Positions 25,816-36,336 of a stretch of 64,000 nucleotides of DNA are shown piece by piece; positions within the stretch are counted from its first letter, which is position 1, and every line of letters starts with the position of its first letter. The translations under genes and the position numbers were made by a program. Source of the DNA: Oscillospiraceae bacterium. Lineage in GTDB: Bacteria; Bacillota; Clostridia; UBA1381; UBA9506. The notes beneath the pieces were generated by a model, which did no database searches, was not told the DNA's origin, and saw only the letters and a program-made list of their open reading frames with translations. Where the stretch lies: contig SVJQ01000007.1 in NCBI GenBank assembly GCA_015068905.1, positions 1 through 64,000 on the forward strand, given 5' to 3'.

Positions 25816-26085
25816 ATGAATCCGTATGGACATTTTTCTGAAGACGGAAATGAATTTATTGTTACACGGTATGATACACCACTTCCCTGGACGAATTTTT
25901 TGTCCAATGGAAATTACTGCGCAATAGTTTCATAAACGGGTGGTGGCTTTAGTTTTTATAAAAGCCATCATGCTAACATGATTTTAAGGCGTGAACAAAG
26001 AAATTTAATAACCAATAGATCGGGTCGCTATGTATATATTCGGGATAATGAAACACAAGATGTATTTTCTGTCAATGTTATGTGA
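25816..26085 (+). pseudogene. N-terminal remnant of a GH94-like disaccharide phosphorylase
   Basis: The frame opens with MNPYGHFSEDGNEFIVTRYD and TPLPWTNFLSNGNYCAIVS, typical of the N-terminus of GH94 and related phosphorylases. A TAA at 25933-25935 interrupts, and the same frame continues with TGGGFSFYKSHHANMILR and GRYVYIRDNE, again typical. The expected residue at the stop is Gln (IVSQTGGG), so CAA became TAA. The frame ends at 26083-26085, and the remaining roughly 700 codons are missing. A ribosome binding site is still present. The gene once probably phosphorolysed an intracellular disaccharide such as a chitobiose-like unit. Confidence 0.75.
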
Positions 26086-26409
26086 TGTTTTAATAGAAGA
26101 TTTTATAACTCGCTACTATGGTTTGGCGGCACCTTTTATCAGAGAATATTATAACGAACTGGTTCGTGCAGCGACAGAAAACAACTATTCCGTATTTTGC
26201 ATTATTGAAATCGTTCATCCGGGGATACGCGAGTGAACATTTTTGGAAATAATTTTGACTGGATTAGCCTTACCGGTATTTCTGTGGCTTTTCCTATGGA
26301 TGCTTGTGATGTATACCTTTCTATGAAATTTACCGGTGAGATGTATGGCGGGAAAAAAGAAGATGCAGAAGCCATTTATGTTGACAGAATCATTATCGTG
26401 CGGAAATAA
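26086..26409 (+). pseudogene. Degenerate 3' remnant of another carbohydrate-active enzyme
   Basis: Two fragments in different frames remain. The first (about 26089-26236) encodes DFITRYYGLAAPFIREYYNE; the second (26233-26409) encodes VYLSMKFTGEMYGGKK and AIYVDRIIIVRK ending in TAA. Both look like parts of the catalytic and C-terminal beta-sandwich regions of large glycosidases, perhaps the DUF4838 type, but no start or full domain survives. It adjoins the broken phosphorylase directly, which suggests a deletion that fused two decayed genes. Confidence 0.5.
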
Positions 26410-26454
26410 AAAATATTCAGTAAATATAAAGCAAACAGAAAAGGAGAGGTAATT

Positions 26455-28164
26455 ATGAAAAAGGCAGTTACAAGCTTGCTTGTTTGTATTCTTGCATTGT
26501 TTATGAGCTTGCAGGTAATGGCACAACCAACCTTGCATTATCAAGGTGGAGACACAGATTTTCTCTTATCAGGAAGCACAGGCACAGAAAGAGGCGGGCA
26601 GATTGTTACGATTAAGGTCACAGATACGGCCACGGTTCCGAATGTGTTGTTTATGAGACAAATTCAAACTGATGCAAGCGGTAGCTATCAGTTTAATTTT
26701 AGTTGGGACAATGGTTTTGGAGATGGTGTAGTGACTGTTTCTGAAAACAATGTTTTGAAGACACCTGTTACAATATACAAATCGACAGAAGCAGAAGTCA
26801 CAGCTGCCTTAAATTTATTAAATGGCGCAACAAGTATTACAGAAATTATTGCGGATGCTACTGCAGACCCGGCAGATGCTGACGCTTTATCAGCAATGAA
26901 AACTTTGCAGATTAATCCGGTAGAGTTTAAGGAGAAAAATCAGAAATCTGGTTTGCTTTCAGCTTTTTTAGATGGTCATCAGTATACAACCATTAACGAT
27001 TTTATGGCAGACTATATGGTAGCTATGCTTCTGGCAAATTGCGAAGCGGCAACTTCATCAGATGAACTTTTAGAAATCATGAAAGAGGCAGAAAGAGCCA
27101 AGCATACCTGGTATGAAGCAAAGCACCAGCCCTATGTTGACTACACCAAGCTCAAGGCCGGTGACACCTTCCGTGCCTATACTGATGTAGAGAAAACGAC
27201 TGTACTTGCTTCTGTTTTTGGCAAGTGTTTTACCAGCTTTGGAGCATTTTACGATGCTATATACAGCAGTGTGGTTATCCGGGAATATAACAAGTATTAC
27301 AATTACAGTGAGCGTTACAATGTAGTAGCCAATTATAATGACTTTTTAAATTTACCCTTAGATACATATGATGACTTAACCAAATATGAAGATTTTAAGG
27401 AAGAAGTTTTTTCGGTAGCTTACAGTGACATTGATACCTTAAAATCAACATGTGATAGTGTATATACAAGCTATGCAAATGGTCTTCGTGATGATGAAGA
27501 CGATGATGATGACGACGACAGAGGTGGCCACTCTACAAATATTACAGTTAATTTTGGTGGCGGCGGTGGATCAGGCTCAAGCAGTAAAGATGAGCCGAAG
27601 GAAGATATGCCTGTAAAGCCGGCGGTTACCTTTACAGACTTACAAAATTATCAGTGGGCAGAAGAGGCGATTTTAGCTTTGGCTTCAAAGGGTGTTATTG
27701 CGGGGAAATCAGCAAATGCATTTGCCCCCGGCGATTCTATTACCCGTGCGGAATTCGTGAAGATTTTAGTTGGAGCTCTTGCCATTCCTGAATCATCAGG
27801 TGAGCAATACAGTGATGTGCCGGCATCTCACTGGGCAGCACCCTATGTGTATGCGGCAGTGGAGGCAGGAATTGTTAATGGTATCAGCCCGTCAGAGTTC
27901 TGTCCGGATAAGACTATAACAAGACAAGAGATGGCGGCGATGTGTATGCGAGCCCTAGCATATAAACAGGTAACTTTAGACAGCAAGAAACCGATACAAT
28001 TTAAAGATCAAGCTGAGATTGCAGGCTTTGCACAAGAGGCCGTAGAAAAGCTCAGCAGCGCCGGTATCATTAATGGCCGAGGTGACGGAGCTTTTGCTCC
28101 GTTGGCTAATATGACACGAGCAGAGGGCGCTAAAATTGTTTATTCATTATTAGGGAGGGTATAA
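26455..28164 (+). CDS. Secreted protein with three C-terminal SLH domains
   Basis: The 569-residue protein has a signal peptide (1-23, ending VMA) and the strong site AAAGGAGAGG. Residues 25-105 form an Ig-like strand-rich domain (GQIVTIKVTD, GSYQFNFSWDNG). Residues about 110-345 are helical and unassigned. A run of aspartates (about 346-355) and a glycine/serine linker follow. Three SLH domains fill 390-569 (ITRAEFVKIL, ITRQEMAAMC, MTRAEGAKIV), which bind secondary cell-wall polymers. It has no catalytic motif and starts the long rightward operon, so it may be a surface scaffold or binding protein for the glycan. Confidence 0.8.
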   Translation: MKKAVTSLLVCILALFMSLQVMAQPTLHYQGGDTDFLLSGSTGTERGGQIVTIKVTDTATVPNVLFMRQIQTDASGSYQFNFSWDNGFGDGVVTVSENNVLKTPVTIYKSTEAEVTAALNLLNGATSITEIIADATADPADADALSAMKTLQINPVEFKEKNQKSGLLSAFLDGHQYTTINDFMADYMVAMLLANCEAATSSDELLEIMKEAERAKHTWYEAKHQPYVDYTKLKAGDTFRAYTDVEKTTVLASVFGKCFTSFGAFYDAIYSSVVIREYNKYYNYSERYNVVANYNDFLNLPLDTYDDLTKYEDFKEEVFSVAYSDIDTLKSTCDSVYTSYANGLRDDEDDDDDDDRGGHSTNITVNFGGGGGSGSSSKDEPKEDMPVKPAVTFTDLQNYQWAEEAILALASKGVIAGKSANAFAPGDSITRAEFVKILVGALAIPESSGEQYSDVPASHWAAPYVYAAVEAGIVNGISPSEFCPDKTITRQEMAAMCMRALAYKQVTLDSKKPIQFKDQAEIAGFAQEAVEKLSSAGIINGRGDGAFAPLANMTRAEGAKIVYSLLGRV

Positions 28165-28165
28165 G

Positions 28166-30835
28166 ATGAAGCAAAAGAGACTAATCAGTTTGCTTTTAAC
28201 TGTTTGCATTATTTTTGCAGGGCTATTGCCTACAGTTTTTGCTGAGTCAGAAGAGGTTTTGTATGTTGATGATGCTATTCAGGAAAAGGTTCATCAGTTA
28301 CAGCAACTTGGTATCTTTGATTTGTATACAGACCGTTTGTTTTTTGAAGAAGAAACGGCAGTAAAAAGACACGAGGCCGCCAAAGCATTGGTTGATTATT
28401 TTGGTTATAGCGATGGTGTCTATGCGGATATCACAGGTGTGTTTTATGATGTACCTGACTATTATGCACACAAGGCTTCCGTTGCGGCTGCTGTTGGAAG
28501 CGGCTTAATGAATGGGTGCGGGAATGGCCTGTTTGCCCCTGAGGATGATATAGTTGCCGGCCATTTTCTAAAAGCTTTGATCTCAGCACTTGGAAATGAA
28601 TGGAAAGCAAATGCCTTAGGTGGTTACCCTGATGGTTATCGCAAAATTGCTGAAGAATTGGGTTTACTCAAAGGTATTGGGCTTGACCTTAATGGGAGTT
28701 TAACAAGAAGTCAGTTAGTTTCTATCTTATATACTGCCCTTGATTCACCTGTCAGCGTTGCAAACAGCGTGAGCCAGGATTCAATAGGCTTTGAGATCAA
28801 TAAGGAGGTAACAGTGCTATCACATTTTCATGATTTGCGCAGAGAGAAAGACTTTGTATATTCTGATGATATTATTTCATTAAAATCAAGTTTTTCAGCA
28901 AACGAACGTTCCGTTTTGATTGGTCAGCATCAGGTCTTTGTTGGTGATAACAAAGAGGCATTTAGTTATTTAGGTCGTCAGGTTGAGTATTTCTATCGTT
29001 ATGATGAAATTTCGGAGCGGCGCACTCTGGTTATGCTTCGTGCTATTGATGAAGATGAAGAATATGCAGTTAAGTTTTTGTCTACCGAAGTTTTAAAGGC
29101 GACAACGAGCAGTGTTACGGTAGAAAACGACATGCAGAGAGAAAGAACCTATCAAATTGGTAGTGGAGCAAAATTCTACTATAACGGTCGTCAGATAACA
29201 TCTAATTTGCAAACTGAACTTGATGGCGTTAATGGTTCTCTTACCTTGATTGATTCTGACCAAAATGGTACATATGATGCGGTTGTTATTTTGGACTACG
29301 TGTATGATGAAGTTGTTACAAATGACGAAAGAACTAATAAAATCTATTGTCGGACGAAGAACTTCAGTTTAACAGATACAGATACTACAAAACTTATACG
29401 CACAGATGGAACAAGCATCCCTGCGGCAGAAATTATCAGTGGTATGATATTGGGAATTGCAGAAAGTAAGGACGGTAAATTGGTTACAGCTATGGTTATG
29501 GACCGTCAGCTTGCAATCTCAATTTCAAGAAAAGATAATACCGGCGTATATGATACAGATGGCAATGAATATTTAATTTCTTCCGGTTTAGCAGCAACGC
29601 AAAAATCTCTGTTAGAGCCGGGGCAAAGCGTTACAATTACTTTAAATGAACAAAACGAAATTGTTTGGGTAACCAAAAAAGCCAGTGCTAATCTTGCTTA
29701 TTTAATTAAAACTGAAACAGGGAGAGACTCCAGCCTATCTGAACCTAAGGTGAAGATTACATTATTACACACATCTGGTGATGTTAAGGAATATATTTGT
29801 GAAGACAGTTTACGGATTGATGGTTATAAAGTTGAGACAGAAAATATTGCATCAAACCTTTCAGCCACTAAGACTCAGCTTTCCCTTCTGTCAGATGGCG
29901 CAACCTCTCAGGTTGTGCAGTATAAATTAGATGGTAATGGTAATCTTGTTGAGTTGGGGACGGCTGATCCCGATACCGGTACCTTGACACAAAAGTTTAA
30001 TGCAACAGCCGGCGGTGTGGCCCTTTGGGAATATTCTGGCGGTGCGGGTTCGTTAGCACATAAGCATGCCCTTACCAATGCAGTTCCAATTTTCCGTGTG
30101 CCCAAGAGCAACCAGGAAACTATGGGTGAGGAATTTTATGGCGTTGTCTACTTTAAGAAGGATGGTGGTCCTGAACGTGCTGACAGCGTTGAAATGGAAG
30201 GCTATGTGAATGATGCAGAAACCATTTTAAGCGACGTTTTCGTTATGTATCAGACTGAGGCTGCGACTATACCGAGAGATGCTAGGATGTTTATGGTTGA
30301 AGGTGTGAAGAAGGTAGCAGAGCCAGATGGCGGTATTGTCAGCATGCTTTGTGGTTGGTATCAAGATGGATATAAGGAATTTAAGACTGATGTTTCCTCT
30401 ATGCCTAGTCTTACGGCGGGTGACATTGTTATCTTCAGACAGGACAACGCGCAGGTTGTTCGTGAAATTAAACAGATTTATGACAGAGAGACCGACAGCG
30501 TTTTACCCGGCTATGCCATAGAGGGCGATGCAAGAGGCAGAGAAATTCATAATCTGACGGTCTATAATGCACCGGCAGGCTCCTTGTTCTATGAAGCCTA
30601 TCCAAATACCGGAATAAATGGAACTGTGAATCTGGCACCTGACGGCAAGAGATTGCTCAGTACGATGGCGTTAACAGGTAAAAGCGGTGTATTTACCTTT
30701 GATAAAGAAACAAAAACAATAACCCAAGGTTGGCCTGCAGCACTTCTTGATTACAAGCATAGCGGCACTGATGCGGCTAGGGTTATTGCCAGATTCAGTT
30801 ATGACTATATGATGGAAGTATTCATTTATCAATAA
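28166..30835 (+). CDS. Large secreted protein with N-terminal SLH-like domains
   Basis: The 889-residue protein has a signal peptide (1-26, ending VFA) and begins 1 base after the preceding stop. Residues about 35-205 contain three divergent SLH-like repeats (KRHEAAKALVDYFG, GHFLKALISALG, LTRSQLVSILYTAL), so it is probably wall-anchored from its N-terminal side. The remaining 680 residues are rich in beta strands with repeated small domains (for example SVTVENDMQRERTYQIGSG) and no known catalytic site. The partner SLH protein upstream has its anchor at the other end, so the two may form one surface complex. Confidence 0.7.
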   Translation: MKQKRLISLLLTVCIIFAGLLPTVFAESEEVLYVDDAIQEKVHQLQQLGIFDLYTDRLFFEEETAVKRHEAAKALVDYFGYSDGVYADITGVFYDVPDYYAHKASVAAAVGSGLMNGCGNGLFAPEDDIVAGHFLKALISALGNEWKANALGGYPDGYRKIAEELGLLKGIGLDLNGSLTRSQLVSILYTALDSPVSVANSVSQDSIGFEINKEVTVLSHFHDLRREKDFVYSDDIISLKSSFSANERSVLIGQHQVFVGDNKEAFSYLGRQVEYFYRYDEISERRTLVMLRAIDEDEEYAVKFLSTEVLKATTSSVTVENDMQRERTYQIGSGAKFYYNGRQITSNLQTELDGVNGSLTLIDSDQNGTYDAVVILDYVYDEVVTNDERTNKIYCRTKNFSLTDTDTTKLIRTDGTSIPAAEIISGMILGIAESKDGKLVTAMVMDRQLAISISRKDNTGVYDTDGNEYLISSGLAATQKSLLEPGQSVTITLNEQNEIVWVTKKASANLAYLIKTETGRDSSLSEPKVKITLLHTSGDVKEYICEDSLRIDGYKVETENIASNLSATKTQLSLLSDGATSQVVQYKLDGNGNLVELGTADPDTGTLTQKFNATAGGVALWEYSGGAGSLAHKHALTNAVPIFRVPKSNQETMGEEFYGVVYFKKDGGPERADSVEMEGYVNDAETILSDVFVMYQTEAATIPRDARMFMVEGVKKVAEPDGGIVSMLCGWYQDGYKEFKTDVSSMPSLTAGDIVIFRQDNAQVVREIKQIYDRETDSVLPGYAIEGDARGREIHNLTVYNAPAGSLFYEAYPNTGINGTVNLAPDGKRLLSTMALTGKSGVFTFDKETKTITQGWPAALLDYKHSGTDAARVIARFSYDYMMEVFIYQ

Positions 30836-30855
30836 AAAATTTAAGGAGGCAAATT

Positions 30856-32382
30856 ATGTTTAAAAAGTTAGTATCATTATTTTTTGTTATGGTTATGGTG
30901 TTATCCCTGGGGGCGTGTTCAGGGGATAAGGCAGGTTCAAAAACGGTAAACAACGATGGTATGTTGAGTGATGAACTGATTGAACTGAAGGCGTTTTACA
31001 ATCAAAACCCTGATAGTGAAGATGGTCAGTATGAAACATTTAAAGAAGCAGCAAAACTTACCAACATTAACGTTACCTGTACCGTTCCGAAATCTAATAC
31101 AGACTTCAATCAGGCCTTTAATCTGATGATTGCTTCCGGAGATATCCCAGATTTGGTACAAACCTATGATCCGACCGGCTTTGCACGACTTGGCAACGAA
31201 GGTGCTTTTGTGCCATTGGACGAATATATTGACGAATACATGCCTAATGTTAAAAAACTGCTTGAAGAAAGACCGGATGTAAAAGCCAATATTACAGCTT
31301 TTGATGGTCATATTTACTATCTTCCTATGATTCCCGCAGGTGTTGCAAGCACCGGCTGGATTATTCGCCAGGATTGGCTGGATAAGTTGAATCTTAAAGC
31401 GCCTACAAATGCAGAGGAAATGTATCAGGTTTTAACAGCCTTCCGTAATCAGGATCCTAATGGTAACGGCCTAAAGGACGAGGTTCCTTTGTTTGGTACA
31501 AGAGGCTTAGATGAAGCGATGACTCTGTGGGGTGCTCGCCCCGGTTTCTATGTCAAGGACGGCAAAATTGGTTATGGTCCTTATGAGAAACAGTACCGCA
31601 CAGCGATGGAAAATCTGGTTAAATGGTATCAGGAAGGTTTAATTGATCAGGAAATTTTGACTCGTACCGGTGATTTTAAAACTAAACTGGTTGGCGATAA
31701 TGTAGGCGGCATGTGTAATGAATGGTTTGGTAGCACTTGCTTACTGAATGATTCGCTGGCAGATAAAGTGCCCGGCTTAAATCTGCAGCCAATTGCACCA
31801 CCCAGCGGTATTGAACTTAACAGACGTGCCATTAACTATCCTTATGGTTGGGGTGTTAGCGCTTTTTCAAAGCATATTGAAGAAGCTGTGCGTTATCTTG
31901 ATTTTTGGTATAGTGAACGCGGTAGCCTGCTGATGAACTTTGGTATTGAAGGTAAAAACTATGATATGATCGATGGCAAACCGGTGTTTAAACCTGAAAT
32001 GCTTGCTGACGGCAAAATATCAGCAAATCTTCATAAAGAAGGTGCTCAGCTTGAGATGGGCTTCTTGCAGGATTTTGAATATGAAAGACAATGGATTAAC
32101 GAAACTGGTTATAATGGTATGAAAATGTATGAGGATGGCGGTTATATCGTAGAACAGTTCCCTGTTACTATTACTGCCTGGATGACAGATGACGAAGCTA
32201 AGGAATATTCTAAGTTACATACTGATGTTACTACTTATGCTGATGAAATGTTCTTTAAATGGATGATGGGTAGTGAAGATATTGAAAAAACTTGGGATAC
32301 GTATATGAATAGTCTGAAAAAGTTTGGTGCAGATAGACTGATTGAATTACAGCAAGAGGTCTATAGCAGGGTGGTGAAATAA
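30856..32382 (+). CDS. Sugar ABC transporter solute-binding lipoprotein
   Basis: The 508-residue protein has a lipoprotein signal with lipobox LGAC (Cys21). The mature part fits extracellular solute-binding protein family 1, LipO/YtcQ subgroup: FNLMIASGDIPDLV, FVPLDEYIDEYMPNV, YYLPM, GWIIRQDWLDKLNL, the calcium-binding-like loop DPNGNGLKDE, and SAFSKHIEEAVRYLDFWYS. It captures oligosaccharides outside the membrane for the permeases at 41278 and 42257. The ribosome binding site is AAGGAGGC. Its stop overlaps the start of the lyase gene by 1 base (TAATG), so the two are translationally coupled. Confidence 0.88.
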   Translation: MFKKLVSLFFVMVMVLSLGACSGDKAGSKTVNNDGMLSDELIELKAFYNQNPDSEDGQYETFKEAAKLTNINVTCTVPKSNTDFNQAFNLMIASGDIPDLVQTYDPTGFARLGNEGAFVPLDEYIDEYMPNVKKLLEERPDVKANITAFDGHIYYLPMIPAGVASTGWIIRQDWLDKLNLKAPTNAEEMYQVLTAFRNQDPNGNGLKDEVPLFGTRGLDEAMTLWGARPGFYVKDGKIGYGPYEKQYRTAMENLVKWYQEGLIDQEILTRTGDFKTKLVGDNVGGMCNEWFGSTCLLNDSLADKVPGLNLQPIAPPSGIELNRRAINYPYGWGVSAFSKHIEEAVRYLDFWYSERGSLLMNFGIEGKNYDMIDGKPVFKPEMLADGKISANLHKEGAQLEMGFLQDFEYERQWINETGYNGMKMYEDGGYIVEQFPVTITAWMTDDEAKEYSKLHTDVTTYADEMFFKWMMGSEDIEKTWDTYMNSLKKFGADRLIELQQEVYSRVVK

Positions 32383-35300
32383 TGATTTTTTCAAAGATCA
32401 AGTGCAGGCTGACATGCATAAGTTTGGTCTTATGCTTGCTTGCAACGCTTATGCCGGTGTCTGCCTTTGCAGAAACATCAGACATTGGGCGCCCGGTATT
32501 TATTTATACAAATTTTGACCATGAAGAAAATGAGTTAAATGAGGCTCCCTGGGGTTGGGGACTTTCCGGCAATGCTAAATCTAATACCCATGTTGTCGAA
32601 TGCGCCAATAATGACGGCAGTGCTAATAAGGCTGTAAAATTGACAGGTCATGCCAATTCAGGAAGTTTTATGGGTTATTCGGCGTTTCATTTGCCGGCGA
32701 CGGAGGATTTTGTAACATCGTTCCGTTTTCGCACAACTGATACCACCGGAAAGCTGGGTGTGGTTGTCGTTCATGGTGAGGTAAACCAGAACAGTGCAGA
32801 GTATTGCATGAATGGTACCCTTTATCATTTTTTAAACATTACAGACTCAATCACGGTTACGGCACAGGGCAGCCCTGTGGTGTATACCGGTATTGAGAAA
32901 AATCAATGGTATGATGTTGCTTGTCATTTTCATGTATCCACAAATACCTTAGATGTATATGTGAATGGGAAAAAGGTTGGCAGAAACATTACAATGGGGC
33001 AGGATGTTAATTATTTTAACGGTATGCGCTTTGCCCACAGCACAGAAGAAGGTGCTGACTGGTTTATTGATGATTATCGGGCGTATATTTCCGATGAGGT
33101 GCTGGCTGATGCAGTTTTTGCACAGCATTGGAACAAATACGAGTCCAGTGAGTTAAATCCGCCTGCTCGTTGGGAGCGAGGTAGAGAATATGAGTATAAC
33201 AGACTTTTGTACTATATGCTCTATGATGAATTTGTTATGATGATAGGCGGACAGCGCTTCTATAAAGATAATCAGTTTTATCAGCTTCCGTCACCTGTAA
33301 CACAGGATGAAAACGGACGTATTATTGTGCCGCTTCGTGCTTTTGCAGAAAGCTTTGGCGCTACGGTAACCTGGGAAGCAGGAGAAACCACTGTCAGCTG
33401 GAATGGAAAAAATCTTCGTTTTGTTGATGGTGATCAAAGCTATTATGTAAATGGGAAACCGGCACGTCTTTATCTGCCGATAACAGTGAAAAACGGAATT
33501 TCCTATATTCAGTTGGATGTTTTGACAGCCTTTTTTGGCGTAGAGTATGAATTACAGGATACGTTAATTTCTTTTACGGGAGAGGTTGTTTGTCCGTATC
33601 TTTACAGCCCCAAAAATACAGGCAGTAATGCCCATGGTCCTCTGCCCGGTATGCAGAAGCTGATGGAGGAGCATATTACCCGTGTTTTATCATTTGGTCG
33701 TCCTAAGGCTGCAGATTTAAAAGACGCATTCTATGAAAATAATCCCGACTTAAGTCACCCTCGTCTGATGATTAGTGATTGGAGTTATTTTACAGAGGGT
33801 ATGGAAAAAGAAGCACAATTTGCAGCCGGCGTTCAGGCAATTTTGCGCTCTGCAGATAATTTACTCGATGATGCTCCTGTTTATTATGATGTACAGGATA
33901 ACGATGGCTTGCGTGGCACTTTCCCGCAGAAAATTTATGACAGAGCCCGTACCTTTGCGTTTGCTTATAACATCACGAAAGATGTTAAGTATAAGGAACG
34001 CCTGTGGCAAGAGGTTGAGGCAATTAAGGAATTCCCAGATCTTAATCCGAACCATCCTTTGGATATTGGTAACAGCGCTCACGGTCTTGCGTTTATGTAT
34101 GACTGGATTGACGACTGGACTGAAACTGAGCGTCAGACCATTGAGGAGATTATTGTTAAGCACGTATTTCCCGTGTGTGATGTCATTTACAGTTCTACCA
34201 CCCCGTTGGGCGGTCAGACAGCAAGCGGTAATCAAATTCGTTCAACTATGACCGCAGGGGGCTCAAATCAGCATATTATTATTCAAGCAGGGTTCTTAGC
34301 TTGTGCAATTGCTTTGTTTGAAAAATATCCTGATTATTGTGCAGACCTCGCAGAGGCAATTTACTGCTGTAATGAATTAAGTTTTATGGACTTTGCACCG
34401 GATGGTGCTTGGGCAGAAGGTGTCAGCTATTGGAAATATACCTGCGAAACGTTGCCAATTTTAATCAATCACTTCCAACAGGGATTTGGTAGTGACTTGG
34501 GCTTCCTTTCAGCACCTGGCTTGAATAAAACAGCCTATTTCCCAATTTCTATGAAATCTTCTGGTGGAACTTATGAATTAGGTGATGACTTGGCAGGTAG
34601 CGTTTTCCACGCATCACAAATGTTTTTTGCTAAGTTCTTTGAGGATTATGCACTGGCAAAATACTATAAAGAAAATCAGCCTGCACCAGGCCTCGTTCCT
34701 TTGGTGAACTGGGTTTGGGACGAAGAAATTGAGGCTGCCGGGGCAGAGAGTGTGCAGCTTACTAAAGATAACATTTTCCGTGGCTTTGAAACCGTTACCA
34801 TGAGAACGGGTATGGGCAGTGCTGATACGACGGTTATTTTCCACGGCAGTGCCAATAACGACAGCCACGGTCATATTGATGCCGGCAGCTTCCAGTTCCA
34901 TATGCTTGGTGAGCAGTGGGCAGAAGATATTGAAGGTGAAAACTACAACCTTGGCTCTTATGGTAAATATCAGAGCGACAACATCTGGCGTCCTGATACC
35001 TCCACGATGGGATTCTACCGTGGTAATGCCGAGGGTCACAATGTTGTTCTGGCAAATTACGGCGAGGTAAAAAGCGGCGTTCTTTCAACAGCGCGTGGTG
35101 ATATTGAACGGTATTCATTTACCGATACCGGTGCCTATACCATTATGAAGCTTACGGGCACTAATCCAAATGTTTCTTGTGCCGTTCGTGGTGTTATGTT
35201 AAATCGTATTACAGGCGATTTAATTATACAGGATGAATATTCAGCCAAAAATTCCACAGATTTTTGGTGGTGGATTCATACAACGGCAGATATTGACATC

Positions 35301-36323
35301 AGTGAAGATGGTAAGAGTGCTATTTTAACCAAGAACAATAAACGTATTTGGGCAGAAATAATCTCTCCCGGTAATGAAACCTTCTGTGAAATTAAACCTG
35401 AGCCGCTTTCAAAGCAGTTTCAGGAATATTCTGCGGTTACAACCCCGCCTCTTGAAACACCCATGGGGTATATGAAAGACGGTTCCGGCAATATCAATCC
35501 TGAGGAAACAGGAATGACAAAGCTGGCAGTTCGAAGCCGTGACACGGATAAGTTTACATTATCTGTTGTATTTAAGCCAATGGGTACAGAGGATGTGCCT
35601 GCTAACATACCGGAATATAAGAGTATGGCACAGTGGAAGCTGGATGACGATGCTGAGTTTGCTCAGCTTGAGGGTGTAACCATCAATGGCGCGCCTATGG
35701 AGCTCTCTGAAGGTATTTATTCTTACAACATTGATGTAAAAACAGAGCTTGAGTCAATTCCGGTTCTTGCAGCATCTGCACCTGAAGGATACGATGTAAG
35801 CATTATGAATGCAGAAAGCATTCCCGGCGTTACGACTGTTGTGATGACGAATGAAGAGGATGAAATTGCGGCTATGTATTATTTCACAGTAACACCGCTT
35901 AATAACACTTCAACATTTGTCAGTGATAAGCAGTTGCCGGTTACTAAATTCTGGGCAAGCTCTGAGCCTGAAGCGGCAAACCCAGTTAAAAATCTGTTTG
36001 ATGGCGACCTTTCTACCAAATTTGCAACGAATGAAAATGGCGGAACTGTTACCATTGATTTTGGTGAAACAGTAACCTTCCACGAAATACAGATGGCATT
36101 CCAGCAAGGTGCAGTTCGTCAGGAATACTTCAAAATTGAGTATTCAACAGATGGTGTAAATTGGACAGAGGCCTATAATGGCGGTAGCAGTGGTAAATCA
36201 ACTGAACGTGAAAAGTTTGCAATGAATGATGTGGAAGGCCGTTATATTCGCCTTACATTCTACGGAAACAGTAACAATGGTGCCTGGGTCAGTGTCACCG
36301 AGTTCTGCGCCTTAACAAATTAG
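32382..36323 (+). CDS. Secreted heparinase II/III-type lyase with discoidin-like domain
   Basis: The 1313-residue protein has a signal peptide (1 to about 29, ending AFA). Domains in order: a concanavalin-like module (about 35-245), a copper amine oxidase N-terminal-like domain (about 283-397, IIVPLRAFAESFGATVTWE), a helical toroid (about 400-800), and the heparinase II/III beta-sandwich with DSHGHIDAGSFQFH (about 825-840) and EGHNVVLAN. An F5/8 type C (discoidin-like) domain ends it (about 1183-1313, VKNLFDGDLSTKFAT, YIRLTFYG). There is no SLH domain, unlike the lyase at 2410. It probably cleaves an acidic polysaccharide before uptake; the substrate is not determined. Confidence 0.85.
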   Translation: MIFSKIKCRLTCISLVLCLLATLMPVSAFAETSDIGRPVFIYTNFDHEENELNEAPWGWGLSGNAKSNTHVVECANNDGSANKAVKLTGHANSGSFMGYSAFHLPATEDFVTSFRFRTTDTTGKLGVVVVHGEVNQNSAEYCMNGTLYHFLNITDSITVTAQGSPVVYTGIEKNQWYDVACHFHVSTNTLDVYVNGKKVGRNITMGQDVNYFNGMRFAHSTEEGADWFIDDYRAYISDEVLADAVFAQHWNKYESSELNPPARWERGREYEYNRLLYYMLYDEFVMMIGGQRFYKDNQFYQLPSPVTQDENGRIIVPLRAFAESFGATVTWEAGETTVSWNGKNLRFVDGDQSYYVNGKPARLYLPITVKNGISYIQLDVLTAFFGVEYELQDTLISFTGEVVCPYLYSPKNTGSNAHGPLPGMQKLMEEHITRVLSFGRPKAADLKDAFYENNPDLSHPRLMISDWSYFTEGMEKEAQFAAGVQAILRSADNLLDDAPVYYDVQDNDGLRGTFPQKIYDRARTFAFAYNITKDVKYKERLWQEVEAIKEFPDLNPNHPLDIGNSAHGLAFMYDWIDDWTETERQTIEEIIVKHVFPVCDVIYSSTTPLGGQTASGNQIRSTMTAGGSNQHIIIQAGFLACAIALFEKYPDYCADLAEAIYCCNELSFMDFAPDGAWAEGVSYWKYTCETLPILINHFQQGFGSDLGFLSAPGLNKTAYFPISMKSSGGTYELGDDLAGSVFHASQMFFAKFFEDYALAKYYKENQPAPGLVPLVNWVWDEEIEAAGAESVQLTKDNIFRGFETVTMRTGMGSADTTVIFHGSANNDSHGHIDAGSFQFHMLGEQWAEDIEGENYNLGSYGKYQSDNIWRPDTSTMGFYRGNAEGHNVVLANYGEVKSGVLSTARGDIERYSFTDTGAYTIMKLTGTNPNVSCAVRGVMLNRITGDLIIQDEYSAKNSTDFWWWIHTTADIDISEDGKSAILTKNNKRIWAEIISPGNETFCEIKPEPLSKQFQEYSAVTTPPLETPMGYMKDGSGNINPEETGMTKLAVRSRDTDKFTLSVVFKPMGTEDVPANIPEYKSMAQWKLDDDAEFAQLEGVTINGAPMELSEGIYSYNIDVKTELESIPVLAASAPEGYDVSIMNAESIPGVTTVVMTNEEDEIAAMYYFTVTPLNNTSTFVSDKQLPVTKFWASSEPEAANPVKNLFDGDLSTKFATNENGGTVTIDFGETVTFHEIQMAFQQGAVRQEYFKIEYSTDGVNWTEAYNGGSSGKSTEREKFAMNDVEGRYIRLTFYGNSNNGAWVSVTEFCALTN

Positions 36324-36336
36324 GAGGGATGAGCAG

